Assembly (NCBI GenBank): GCA_015179125.1
Contig: WHVA01000123.1
Location: 62,001 to 126,000, forward strand
Length of the DNA stretch: 64,000 nucleotides
From: Gautieria morchelliformis
Lineage: Eukaryota > Basidiomycota > Agaricomycetes > Gomphales > Gomphaceae
Direction of reading: 5' to 3'
In this document: positions 32,077-42,426 of the stretch, piece after piece
Position numbering within the stretch: position 1 is the first letter of the stretch
Layout of the letters: the number at the start of each line of letters is the position of its first letter
The notes under the pieces: generated by a model
What the model was told of the DNA's origin: nothing
Database searches by the model: none
What the model saw: the letters and a program-made list of their open reading frames with translations, nothing else
Program-made: the position numbers and the translations under genes

Positions 32077-32778
32077 CTTCTTTGCAGTGTGAAAATACTC
32101 CAGGTTCTTGTGGTCAGTCCAGATCTCAATGTGATGCTTAGTGCCTTCAAGGAAATGTCACCATTCCTATAGGGCATGAATAATTGCCAGCATCTCCTTG
32201 TCATGAATCTCATAATTTTGCTCCACAGGAGTGAGACTCTTGGAGTAAAGCGTGATTGGATGCCACTTGTCATCATCTGGAGATCTCTGGGACAGGACTG
32301 CACCAGTGGTGACATCTGAACTGTCAGCCTCTACCCAGTATGGTTGATTATCATCTGCAAAGTGCAGGATTGGCATTGATGTGAATCACAGCTTTAGCAC
32401 ATAAAATGCCTGCTGTTCGCGATCACCCCACGACCATTGTATGTTCTTCTTGGTGAGCTCGAACAGGGGTTGTGCATGATGTGAGAAGCCCTCGACGAAC
32501 TGGCGATAAAAGTTGGCAAACCCTAGGAAGGCCTGCACCTCCCTGTGATTTGCTGGGGTTGGCCAGTCCATGACACCCGAAACCTTGACAGGGCTCCATC
32601 TCCACCTTGCCATATGGCACAATGAGCCCAAGGTACTCAATCTTCGTTCACTTGAACTTGCATTTCTCAGGGTGAAGATCGAGCTTGTGCTGCCGTAGGC
32701 GCTCAAGGACTATTCACAGAAGTCGGCGATGCTCCTCGGGTGTCGGTGAAGATCAGGATGTCGTCCAGGTACACACAC

Positions 32779-33232
32779 TGTTAAGACTGTGAGTCATACT
32801 GTAGTTCAGCTTTACCAAGGCCAAACTCAGGTCTTGGGTCAGAGGGCTTGGCTTCAACCTCGTGGGTTGCACCCACTCAGTGTTCCGCCCTAATTTCGGG
32901 AGTGGTCTCAGCTATAAGCTAAGAAGCAGGTTTTGGTATCAAGCAGAGAGGTCTAAGTACGAGAAGCTAATTCGATATCTGAACTGGGGAACTACGATAC
33001 ATGGACTGGGGGTCTATATAGTAAAGTAGCGTGCGGGGTCAAGAAGGGTCAATGATTGGATCAATGGACAGGGGGACAAAGGGTCAGGCAAATGGGGAAC
33101 TAACTAGAAAAGGAAGTCAGGGGTGATGGAAGGGGCGGAGAGAAACCCAGAGGAAGCTGAATGAAACCTGAGGTTCCCGAATGAGTACTGAAGCTGAGGC
33201 TTCGGGACTGGATTTGGGAACAGATTGTAACA
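32779..33232 (-). repeat. LTR L (3' LTR of a minus-strand gypsy element)
   Basis: 454 bp, reading on the minus strand TGTTACAATC…GTCTTAACA. The adjoining purine tract AAGGGGGAGGTAC (33245-33233, minus strand) makes it a 3' LTR, so the element body lies to the right. TATATAGACC and GTGCAACCCACGAGGTTGAAGCC are shared LTR landmarks. It truncates gypsy D at the YLDD box; no second L LTR is present in the window. Confidence 0.8.
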
Positions 33233-33384
33233 GTACCTCCCCCTTATGGCTGAACCCATGAGGCCATAAGTGAGATCCCGGAGATCGCTGGGTTGGGAGG
33301 GTTACATAAGCTTTGTTTCATGTTCTGCTTCTTGTCTTCTCCCATCATCATCAAACTACATGGATCATGTCAGACGTTCCTTAA

Positions 33385-34733
33385 ATGACTATCGATGAGG
33401 TCGAGGAGCTCAACGCTGAGCTTGCGTGGGCAGAGTGCGAAGCCGATGAGCAGTGTAAGGTGCTCCAAGAAAAATGTCGACTTGTGCAGGAGTGCAAGGA
33501 AGCCATGGAGAAGAAATGGCGGGAGGATGAAGAAAAAGCCAAGGTGGAATGGAAAGAATGGGAAGCGGCCAAAGCTGCGAGAAAAGCTGAGGAGGCTCAA
33601 AAAGCCAAGGAAGCCTGACAAGCTGAAGAGGCAAGGCAAGCCGAAGAAGCGCGGGAGGCACGGGAAGCATCAGGTGCGGGAGGCCCTAAGGGCGAAAGCT
33701 AAGGAGGCTCAGAAAGCATGGGGGTGGTAGCTGAACATGAGTGCAGACAGTTTTTCACTATGCTGGAGGCTGAAAAAATCCGACAAGCCGATGTGAATCA
33801 AAACATCCACATCCCATCGCCCAAGCCAGTGGTCATGGCTTCAGCAACTGCGCAGGCTCAGATCCTTGCGGCAAAACATGCGATGGAAAGAAATGTGGCT
33901 AAGGCGAAGCCGAGGTCCTCAGGACCAAAAAAGCGAACAATGACTGAGGGGTTGGATGAGGAGGAGTCAGGTGAAGAGGTAAGTCCTTGGGTCAGTTCGG
34001 TTTGGGTTGACTTAATGATTTCATTGCAGTGTGAGCCATGCAATGCTTGTAGGTGGTGCAACACATGGTGTCTGCGTGGAAAGAAAACCGCATGCCAGCA
34101 ATGCATGGACCAGAAAGTGTGGTGCAGCTTCCTGGACGGGAAGCAGAAAAGAAAAGACAAGGAGGGAACTGAGGGGCCATGGCCGAAGAAGGACAAAATT
34201 GTGTCACTCAAACTGTCGGGAGCCATACCAATGGTCGACATCAGCGCTGGCCTGTCAGGGACGGGAATTCGGGGGCTAAAAGCCGAAGGGTATTCCAGAG
34301 TGGAAGTGTCTGGAATGTTGAGGGACTTGCTGTCCCAGCAAAACCAGCAGCTGGAGTGAAGCAACCATCTGCTTCGGGGTGTGTTGGATTTTGTGCAGTG
34401 GATCAAGTGGCACAATTCCCGGATGAACAAGCAATTACGCTTGTGGACCACAATGGTGGAGAACACTGCCTTGTGGTTGGGTTCGGATTCGGGTTGGGGC
34501 AGGTTCGATTTGGCGGGGTGTTCGGGTTGAGGTTCGGGAAGTGTGGAAAGGGGAAAGGAGTCAGAGGGAAAGGGAGAGAAAAAGAGAAGGAGACAGAGGA
34601 AAGAGCGGAGGCGGGTTCGGGTTCGGAGAGCAGGAAGGAGGATGCGGAACAGACGAAGGATGGGGATTCGGGTGATGAGTGGGATGACGGGGAAAAGGAC
34701 GTAGACGGGGATGCAACCATGGAAGACAAATAA
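33385..34733 (+). pseudogene. Antisense coiled-coil Zn2Cys6-type gene of element L (Zn1)
   Basis: ATG at 33385, 140 bp inside the purine tract of LTR L and antisense to it. The first ~90 residues are strongly charged coiled coil (AEEAQKAKEA…), broken by TGA (33616-33618) and a TAA near 33700 in one continuous phase. A clean intron (about 33980-34029) joins …DEEESGEE to the cysteine cluster CNACRWCNTWCLRGKKTACQQCMDQKVWC (split here: C-x2-C-x6-C-x7-C-x2-C-x6-C). This is Zn(II)2Cys6 spacing. An acidic tail (…GDSGDEWDDGEKD…) in another frame ends at 34733. It probably encodes a nuclear DNA-binding or regulatory protein; the role is unknown. Confidence 0.6.
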
Positions 34734-34983
34734 CTAATGTTTTTCGGGTTTTTTATCCTAATGTGAATCTTTTGTCTTGGTGCTTTTTTGTTTTGGAATC
34801 GGGACCGGGAATGGAAGTGAAATGAACAGACAGAGAGAAAAGAGCCAAGAACTACAAGCGTAGCTATTCGGCAAAATGGCTGAAATAAAACGTAGCAAAA
34901 GAGTGTTTGTCTAACTAAGAAAGTGACCGTCAAATGAGTGAAAGGAAATGGGGAGGCCGAAACTAACTCGGGTTCAGGGAACC

Positions 34984-35448
34984 TGTAAGGACCTGGCCTT
35001 TGGCCGGTTACTTACTGGTACAACCTTTTTTCCAAGCCCAAGCCTTGTGATACTCGTGCCCGAGTCCTGTGATTCTAAGCCTGAGCCTGAGCCCATATCT
35101 GAGCTTGATTCCATGCCTGAGTCCCCTTAGTTACCTATCCCGCCATCACGCATCATTAGTATATTGGCCTTGCCCTGATTCCCCCGTATATGCTCGCCCC
35201 TGACCATTACTCTCACCTGTATATAAACCCCTTGTATGCATTCCTACTCTTCAGTCTGAAAATCAACTATAGTACCCTTTGATGCTTAGCTAGTTTCTAA
35301 GTCCTTGCCTCTTAAGCCAAACCTCGCCTCTTATTCGTTTACCTCCGAAGTTGGGACTCGTATGTAGGGCTGGCACAGCACATAAGCTGAAGCCAAGTCC
35401 CACTCCGACCTCCCCATCTGAACCTCCCTCAGTAACTTCGGACCTTAT
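34984..35448 (+). repeat. LTR-like fragment N
   Basis: Starts TGTAAGGACC. It contains TATATAAACCCC (35219) and GCACAGCACATAAGCTGAAGCCAAG (35375-35399), the same landmarks as the G1 and L LTRs. Its last bases are cut off by LTR M (copy 1). 34734-34983, between Zn1 and this fragment, is unassigned. Confidence 0.55.
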
Positions 35449-36422
35449 TGTCAAGATTGGTTTTCAGGCGTTAATAATGTGTATTAGTGAACACAGCAAA
35501 TGCCCAAATAGCTTGTGCGAAGAAGTGTGCCATTCGGCGAATAAGGTGAACCAATAAATGTTCAGAGGATAAGAGGGCTGCCCGAACGGAGCTTGCCCTA
35601 TCTACAGTCATAGCCAAGTAGCCTGTGATACTTGACGATGTAACGTGCAAGGTGTCACAGAAAGGTTGTTTAAGTAGCAACAATCCTTTCACCAGTGAAG
35701 GTGCTCCTTCAGAGCCCTTTGCCGACAGCGCAGATAATAATACGAAGACTAGGGTAAGGAAGGTAAAGTATGAAAACTCACCAGTGGTTCTCAAGTCCTC
35801 CTCTGGTCGAAGATAGAAATATATAGGAGAGGGCTCAAGAAGATGGTCACAGTGAGGTCAAGTTTGCACAAGATGGACATATGATAATTGAACTGGGGAA
35901 TATACATGTGAATGGAAACTACTTATATTGAATGCTCGTATGATATCAGCAAGTAGGAAAGAGGTGTCTGGAGTCAGGGTTGGATAGGGGTGCACAGTCG
36001 GGATACAAATAGATGAAACCCATACAATAGAATGAAAGAGGAGTGTGAACATGAAACGGCGGGGAGGAAAGAGGGCGAAGGCACCTATGTACTAAAACAC
36101 GCCTTGAGAACTGCATACATGTTACCCTGCACAGACTCTTCATCTACTGGGTTGATCCCACATGATCTACGGGTAGGACGTCCCACGAATGCATTCCAGC
36201 CATAGGAACACCCAAAGGGGGTTGGGTCGAGAAGATGATGGGATGAGTGATGAACGATCAAGCCGGGTAAAGGATGTCGATTGTGTTTGATGGCATGCCT
36301 GCTGGCGAATGATGCGAGTAGTGAATAACCGTTCGGGGAACAGCGAACGGAGCGAACATAGAAGTGGGGTGATGAAAGGGAGGATGGAGTTACTGGACAC
36401 GAGAAATAAACAAGTCATGACA
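35449..36422 (-). repeat. LTR M, copy 1 (3' LTR of a minus-strand element)
   Basis: 974 bp, reverse complement of the M solo LTRs at 38940, 44695 and 47931, but shorter by about 300 bp. The minus-strand purine tract CTAGGAGGGGGTAC (36436-36423) follows, marking a 3' LTR. Confidence 0.8.
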
Positions 36423-36620
36423 GTACCCCCTCCTAGCTTCGGAGTCCAACGATGCAGTGGTCAAGTGTGGGGGGAAGGGCATAAAGACGTAATGGGTCCC
36501 CCGATGAAATCTCTGGGGCCTGGGCCCTATCTCATTGCATGGTCCGTGCACGGCTCCACCATTTGCTTAAAAGGTGTTGCAGCGTGAGGCTACCGGGCCC
36601 ATCCAAGCACTCGAGCCCTT

Positions 36621-37431
36621 ATGGCGACTCCCACAATTCAAGCGATCCTTGAGCGAACACAGATGATCGTGAAGGTTTGCCCTGACTTTCAGGGAGAGTT
36701 GCGTGAGGAGATGGAGCAGTGGGTTGGTGATGCAGAGGAAATTCAGGTGAGTTCCCTTTTTCTTTTCAGAGGCCGTTCGCTCATTTGTGATGTCTAGGCT
36801 GAGCTTTGGAAGGCACTGCGAGTTGAAGCGGTTGTCGATCCGGACTTTGAACGGCCAACTGAGGTGGACGAGCTGGCAAAGGAGGTGAAGGAAGCGAAGG
36901 TGTGGTTGGAGGGTTCCCTGTTCACTCTGCAGCCGTTGTTTTCAGAGGCTGAATTCAGCTTGGCCCCATGTCCTGTCCCATCACGACATCCGTCAAAGGA
37001 GCCTGAAGCCACGCAAAGTAGTGGGAAGGAGCCAGAAGGTATGTCCCTTGTATCGCACATATGGGACACCTGTTAACAGGACTGTAGTGCTCGGCAAAGC
37101 TCCTGCCCCTGTCCCACAATCTCCACTGGTCCCACGACGATCTGTGGAGCCACAGGTTGTCGAGCCGCCTGTGCGAACGAAGAGGCAACCAATATTCCTG
37201 TATTCCGACGAGGAGGGCGATAATGCACCAACACCTAAGAAGGTGAAAACTGGCGATGCATCACCACCTGTCCCTGAAGCTGCTCGCAGGCCATCGGTCG
37301 AAATCATTCCAGACGAGCAGCCTTCTGTACAGCGTCGGAAGGGCCATGCAAACGCACAGGTGGCAGAGGCAGATACTTATTCAGCTCGACCGACCATTGG
37401 TCAAGCTTTGTCGATGCCAGAGAGTGTCTGA
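36621..37431 (+). pseudogene. Antisense spliced gene of element M
   Basis: ATG at 36621, about 200 bp inside the M purine tract and antisense to it. Exon 1 (MATPTIQAILERTQMIVKV…) joins exon 2 in phase across a 51-nt GT-AG intron (36747-36797). A second intron (about 37040-37078) is likely but the phase is off by one. The protein is acidic and helical, then basic and disordered with KRQPIFLYSDEEGDNAPTPKKVK. No cysteine cluster is seen; the sequence breaks off into an L3 element near 37430, so the C-terminal half may be lost. Same position and orientation as Zn1 but no sequence match that I can see. Confidence 0.5.
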
Positions 37432-37961
37432 TGCTGCATAGCACCAGCCTCCAGCTGTTGATCATGGGTCCATATCCCATAAGAGGTCAGGCTGGCCCAG
37501 ACATCCCTCTCGCTGAGATCGCCTGGTGGCTGGCCCGCTACGCTGGCGTCACTCGCAAGCGCATCACTCGCATTGAACAATACGTTCAATGCAGCCTCAT
37601 GGGTGCGGCATTCAGTGCCGCCCCCCACGAGGGCCAACAGAATGTCATCAAGACCAGCCACATGAGAGCCGCAGCACCACTGCTGCTCACTCATGCCCAG
37701 CTCGACCAGGAGCTTGCGAGCATCCGGCCGCCCCCACCAGCCGATGACCTGGCCATCGAGGCCATGATTTGTGAGGACATGGGCCCGATGACCAGGTGAA
37801 ACCCCCACCATGGGTGAGGCAGGGCCACCTCACCCAAACACCTCCGCATCTATGGAGGCGCCCCGAGTGGAGTCTTGTGCTCCACCGGCCCCATACAATT
37901 CCAACATAATTGTGTCAGAATCACTCGATGACTCCATCATGGAGGACCTCTACACCTCTTG
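37410..37961 (+). CDS. L3a 3'-terminal ORF (unknown family, sense)
   Basis: The frame reads …DIPLAEIAWWLARYAGVTRKRI, RIEQYVQ, AQLDQELASI and PADDLAIEAMICEDMG, ending with TGA at 37797, and related tail codons (PPAPYNSNII…) run in another frame to 37961. The purine tract and LTR follow directly. Two paralogues occur in L3b and L3c. No known domain recognised. It is downstream of pol, so it is not gag, protease or integrase core. Confidence 0.5.
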
Positions 37962-37983
37962 AGTTGTTCATAGAGGGGGAGGG

Positions 37984-38221
37984 TGTGAATAACCTATGTA
38001 CTTAGTAGCTTATCTAATACCAGTGGGACCCTTAGGGACCCACTGTACAGTTCATGCATGGGAACCGACCGGCGGTTCCCAATCACATCTTACCTTACAC
38101 TGTCACTATGTACCATACAGAATACCACACACTGGCCAAGTTCTGTCTGCTCTTGTGACACAAGGCATTAAGATCTACATCTTTACATTATGGTACACAT
38201 TTTGCAGGACCTTAGACAGGT
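37984..38221 (+). repeat. L3a 3' LTR, truncated
   Basis: Starts TGTGAATAACC after the tract AGAGGGGGAGGG (37972-37983). It contains the hairpins CAGTGGG…CCCACTG (38020-38044) and GGGAACCG…CGGTTCCC (38060-38080). The 3' end is replaced by gypsy E sequence. Confidence 0.65.
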
Positions 38222-38934
38222 CTACACCTTGTTTGATGCTCTGGCGCAGTGGTGCGCTGTCATTGCCTGGGGCGATGACTCAGATATCATTGTCATTGTC
38301 ATCATCATGTGATGTGGAACTGTTCTTGGGCCTTCGTTCATGGCAGCGGACTCTAGTACCCATGCCTCTGTCTTTTCCGTGAGGCCGTTAGACCGTCTCA
38401 TCGCTGCTGTTCGCAGCTCATTGTATCGGTTGGTGGGCAGTAGCTCACCTTCTGGGTCTAAGTGCACGTCTGTGTTCACAAAGACGTGTTCCGGGTGACT
38501 GTCGTCACTCGTGTTGCTCTCGTAGTAGCGTGACAGGCAGTCTGCCACCTTGTTTTCCACTCCATCAACATGAACCGTGTTGAAGTTGAAACAGGACAAA
38601 AACTCTCACCATCTGACCTGATGGTCAGATAGGCTCTTTTGGGTTTTGAAGTATTTGAGACCCTTGTGGTCCATGACGAGGGTGAACCTTTGTCCTAGAA
38701 GTTTATCCGCCATTTCATAAGAGCCTTGAGCATGGCAATTGTCTTGTGCTCATAAGTCCTGTAGTGTTGCTGAGCAATGCTAAACTTTTTTGACAAGAAG
38801 CTGGCTGGCCGACAGGTTTTCCAGTTGGGGCCTTGGCCGTAGACTGCACCGACACCAGCTTTCGACCTGTTGGTGATACCCCAGATGGGCTCTGGGCTCC
38901 ATTGTAAGATGGTTGGCTTAAGACTTGTGGTATC
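38222..38934 (-). pseudogene. Gypsy E fragment (RNase H region)
   Basis: Reads FNFNTVHVDGVENKVADCLSRYYES and ELLPTNRYNE on the minus strand, and upstream GVGAVYGQGPNW with frameshifts. It matches the RNase H region of gypsy E (about 60420-60050). It is cut by solo LTR M on the right; its last ~35 bp may already be L3 LTR. Confidence 0.75.
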
Positions 38935-38939
38935 ACAAG

Positions 38940-40208
38940 TGTCATGACGCGTTTATTTCCCATACTCAGATGCTCTGTTCTCCCATTCCCCACTCCACCT
39001 CCGTGTTCGTTCTGATCGCCCTTGCCATGTTCGGCGACCGATCTTCGCTGTTCGTGCCATTTACCATAGCCACGCCGTCAAAGCATGATCAACGTCTTTG
39101 GACCGACTTGGCAGTCATCGCTGGGGCTATCACCTCCTCTGCTCAACCCTCTTTCGATGGTGTACCTATGATCGGATTGTCATGACTTGTGTATTTCCTG
39201 CACCTTGTTATCCCCATTTCCCCTTTCGCCGCTCCTCCCCGGTGTTCGCTCAGCTTCTCCCCCACCTCGACCACTCCTCCCCTATGTCACCTCTGTTCGC
39301 CCTTCCTCGCATTTCGCCGAACAGCCATTCGCTGCTCGCATCATTCGCCAGCAGGCACACCATCAAAACACGATCGACATCCCTACCCGGCATGATGGCT
39401 CGTCAGTAGCTCCATCAGCTTCTCAATCCAACCCCCTTTTGGTGTTCATATGAGCAGGGTGCGTTTGCGGGACGTCCTACCCGTAGGTCATGTGGGATCA
39501 ACCCAGTAGACGAAGAGCCTGTGCAGGGCGGTGTATATGCGGGCCCCAAGACATGGTTTTGTACATGAATGCCTTTGCCACCTTTACTCTCCGTTGTTTC
39601 ATGTTCGCACTCTTCCCTCACTCTATTGTATGTTTAATCCATCTACTTAGTAACATGACTGTGCACCCCTATCCAACCCTGACTCGTGACGGCCTCTTTC
39701 ATATTCAATGATACCTTATGAGCATTCGATATAAGTCTACATTCACATGTATATTCCCCAGTTCAATTATCATATGTCGTCCATCTTGTGCAAACTTGAC
39801 CTTGCTGTGATCATCATCTTGAGCCTTCTCGTGGAGATTTCTATCTTCGACCAGAAGAGGATTTAGGCATCACTGGTGAGTTCTCATACTTCATCTTCGT
39901 TACCTTAGCCTTTGAACTATTTTCTGTGCTGTCGGAGAAGGGCTCCGAAGGAGCACCTTCGCCGGCGAAGTGATTGTCACTACTTAGACAACCCTTCCGT
40001 GACACCTTGTACGTTGCATCGTCAAGTGCCACGGGCTATTTTCACTACGACTGTAGATAGGGCGAGCTCCATTCGGGCAACCCTCTTATCTTGTGAACAT
40101 TTGTTGGTCCACCTATTCGCCGAACGGCATACTTATTCGCACAAGTTATTTGGGCATTCGCTGTGTTCACTAATACACAATATTAATGCCTAAAAACCAA
40201 TCTTGACA
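38940..40208 (+). repeat. Solo LTR M, copy 2
   Basis: 1,269 bp, TGTCATGACG…CAATCTTGACA, flanked by ACAAG at 38935-38939 and 40209-40213. Confidence 0.92.
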
Positions 40209-40371
40209 ACAAGGCAATAGAACTCAACCAAACAGTGGTGATTATAGTAGGACATAGTGACTGTTACAAGTAAAGATAAGCTGGGGAATCCTGGGGGATT
40301 CCCACGCAAGAACTATACAGTGGGTCCATGAGGACCCACTGGCACCATGTAAGGTACCAGCTATTATGTAT
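40209..40371 (-). repeat. L3-family LTR fragment
   Basis: Minus-strand L3 LTR piece with the hairpins GGGAATCC/GGATTCCC (40284-40303) and CAGTGGGTCC/GGACCCACTG (40318-40341), the counterparts of those in L3a. Confidence 0.65.
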
Positions 40372-40684
40372 TGCATTGCGGAACAGCCGAACATGCAGAC
40401 CTCTCTCTCAACCTCTGGGATGGCCCTCCCAGCGACTCTAGACATGAAAGTGGTAATGGTCTTGACTGAATCATCGGAGATTATAATATTGCGCCTATTG
40501 TCATAATCCACAGGTTTCAAAGCTTGTGCATTGTGAAATAGATCCAATAGTGATCTTGGGGATCCTGAATTTTGACAATGTGGTTATATGGATATGCCAG
40601 CTGATCCTCTGGTGACACTCTCACAGAACCAGAAACAATACCAAAATCAGAAATGGGGGAAGACCCAAAGTGCAGTTGGATAGC
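40372..40684 (-). other. Unrecognised coding-like fragment
   Basis: Minus-strand frames read …VRVSPEDQLAYPYNHIVKIQDPQDHYW and, one frame away, ALKPVDYDNRRNIIISDDSVKTITTFMSRVAG. They look like decayed protein but match no family I know. Confidence 0.3.
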
Positions 40685-40919
40685 ATGTCCTCACACATAA
40701 TGTGTCCTTACAGGTAGTGTGTCCCCACACGGAACGTGTCTTCACAGGTAGCATGTCCCCAAACATAACGTGTCTCCACATGTAACGTGTCCTCACACGT
40801 AACGTGTCCTTACAGGTAGCGTGTCCCCACACGTAATGTGTCCTCACATGTAACGTGTCCTCACAGGTAATGTCCTCACAGGTAGCGTGTCCTCACACAT
40901 AATGTGTCCTCACAGGTAA
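40685..40919 (-). repeat. 17-bp minisatellite in an L3-type LTR, about 14 copies
   Basis: Units of the form GTGTCCTCACAnGTAAC (one is 2 bp shorter). The array ends 16 bp before the LTR end TATTACA and its purine tract, so it expanded within the U3 side of the L3b 3' LTR. Confidence 0.85.
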
Positions 40920-40954
40920 ATATCTGTATTACACCCTCCCCCACTATGGAGAAC

Positions 40955-41569
40955 TCTAATCTCCATAGATATCGTCATTGAGGTCTTTGTCCTCGGCTGA
41001 GGGAGCATCGTCCATTGGGATGTCCTCGTATGGAGCCGGCAGGGGCCAGGGATCCACGTGCATCTCATCTGCGTGAGCGGATGTGGATGGACCGGGCCCA
41101 GCTCAGGGCTGATACAGACCTGTTTCAAGAGATGGGTTGATCCCCATCTCCTGGATGAAGGTGGCCTCCGTGGCCAGATCAGGTTGCGGATCCGGGGGGT
41201 GGGACGTGAGCAGCTCCTTATCAAGCTGTTCCAAGGTGCTCGTGGCCACTTTCTTGCGGGCGTGCTGGGCCATCTTCAGTGCCCTGTGCATGCAGCGGTG
41301 TTCGCGACTTCCTTGTCTTGAAGTTGTTGAAAGTATCCCTCAATCCAAGGGATACGTTCGTGGTTCACGCCGCCATGGAGGGCTAGCCATGATGCGAGCT
41401 CCTTCAGCGGGATATTGTGTGTGAGTCTGTTCCCAAGCGGGAACGTCCTGGTGATCGAGGCCCGCAGGGTGTCTGCGGCGGGCGAAGGGATCATGATGTC
41501 AGTCACGAGCTCCTGCCACTGGCCTGGCATATCAAACAAGTCGCTTAAAGGCGACTTGAGGGGGGATCG
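40955..41569 (-). CDS. L3b 3'-terminal ORF (unknown family, sense)
   Basis: Minus strand, directly upstream of the tract at 40945-40936. Reads FDMPGQWQELVTDIM, NIPLKELASWLALHGGVNHERIPWIEGYFQ, EQLDKELLTS, PDLATEATFIQEMGI and an acidic end PAPYEDIPMDDAPSAED, with a stop/frameshift near 41276. It is paralogous to L3a and L3c. The 5' end is cut by the L3c LTR at 41570. Confidence 0.55.
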
Positions 41570-42031
41570 TGTTATGATATACGCAATTATATTATTCAAG
41601 TCATCCATAAATATAGAAACTAATAAAATAAACAAGAAAAAGAAGAAGAATCTACCAATGAATGGGAACGACACTCATGACAGATATCGACACGTAGACG
41701 ATACACGACACCCACAATCAAGTAGCTATCTTATCTGTAACTCAGATAAGATACAGGAATGAGAGCATCGGCCATGTGTGGCCGATCAGAGACAGTGCAC
41801 CTATCGACAGATGGCATTGGTAAAGATTGTGAATCTTATTGCCTTGTGTCACAAGGGCAAGTGGAACTCAACCAATGAGTGGTAATTCCGTGTGCTACGT
41901 AGTGACAGTTGTAAGGTAAGATCTGGGGAACCGCCGCGCGGTTCCCACGCAAGAACTGTACAGTGCTTATCTAAGCAATCCAGTAGCGTGCATTGCCTTA
42001 AGGTCAATGTGGGTAAATAGTGTATTTACAC
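41570..42031 (-). repeat. L3c 3' LTR
   Basis: 462 bp, minus strand TGTAAATACAC…TATCATAACA, with minus-strand tract AGAGGGGGAGGG (42043-42032). It has hairpins at 41926-41946 (GGGAACCGC/GCGGTTCCC) and 41727-41753. Its last ~200 bp are related to LTR H. Confidence 0.75.
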
Positions 42032-42051
42032 CCTCCCCCTCTATAGACAAC

Positions 42052-42426
42052 TCAAACCTCCTCATAAATGGACCTGGTGAGGTCCTCGGAGTCCGCATCC
42101 GACATTGGTATGTCGGTGTATGGGGCCGGTGGTGGACGCAGGTCTGTAGGGAGCGCTGCATCACCGGCGGGTACATGGGGCGGGGAGTCGATACCCATGT
42201 CTTGCCGGAAGGCCACTTCCGCGACCAGGTCAGTGACCGGCGAGGGGCCGCATGTAACAGCTAGCTCTTGGTCTAGCTGTGTGCGAGCGGCAGCCGATGC
42301 TTCTTCGGCCACGATCGCCGCTTTATGGCGGTCCCGAAGGGCCGCCATCCGCAGTCTCTCATGCCCTATTTGGGCAGGCGCACTAAACGTCGTCCCGGAT
42401 AGTTCGTGCTGAACGAACTCCTCGAT
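42052..42426 (-). CDS. L3c 3'-terminal ORF (unknown family, sense)
   Basis: Reads TIEEFVQHELSGTTFSAP, TQLDQELAVT, VTDLVAEVAFRQDMGID and ends PPAPYTDIPMSDADSEDL…IYEEV with a stop 20 bp before the LTR tract. Best preserved C-terminus of the family. The 5' part is cut by the G1 LTR at 42427. Confidence 0.6.
   Translation of the reverse strand: MEEFVQHELSGTTFSAPAQIGHERLRMAALRDRHKAAIVAEEASAAARTQLDQELAVTCGPSPVTDLVAEVAFRQDMGIDSPPHVPAGDAALPTDLRPPPAPYTDIPMSDADSEDLTRSIYEEV

Larger units (their letters stand above)
28240..32778 (-). mobile_element. Ty3/gypsy element D (chromovirus), 3' two-thirds
   Basis: Minus strand. The 3' LTR is at 28240-28634, with polypurine tract 28655-28635, chromodomain, integrase, RNase H and the end of the RT up to the YLDD box (32783-32740), where LTR L cuts it off. 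It is the same family as element F (LTR and protein similarity) but older. Two solo LTRs (29405-30463 and 31359-32076) sit inside it. gag, protease and the 5' LTR are missing. Confidence 0.88.
28690..32778 (-). pseudogene. Gypsy D pol: RT end, RNase H, integrase, chromodomain
   Basis: From the right: CVYLDDILIFT, then [18 protein letters not shown] and the RNase H region (32706-32080), broken by the G1-type solo LTR. It continues KLNCRQARWSLYLSHFDFELRHWPG, integrase zinc region, core DFIVELPDTHGYDAVINVVD and SDRGVQFIHEF (30873-30640), the LNQELEQYLRLF helix, then after solo LTR H the C-terminal half (29384-28947) with GNKVYLNASD, and a chromodomain RLQFLIKWRGYGYEENSWE (28850-28790). A 31-bp tandem duplication lies at 30712-30776. 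Many stops and frameshifts. Confidence 0.88.

Noticed and set aside
38222..38934. Host gene next to the L3a LTR
   Set aside because: The translation matches the RNase H region of gypsy E in this same window.
40685..40919. CRISPR-like regular repeats
   Set aside because: The 17-bp units are contiguous without spacers, and the region is in a fungal LTR; it is a minisatellite.
41276..41674. Hydrophobic N-terminus (FFFFFLFILLVSIF) as a signal peptide of the L3b ORF
   Set aside because: The hydrophobic residues are translated from the adjoining L3c LTR (AT-rich U5 region) and are not part of the L3b protein.
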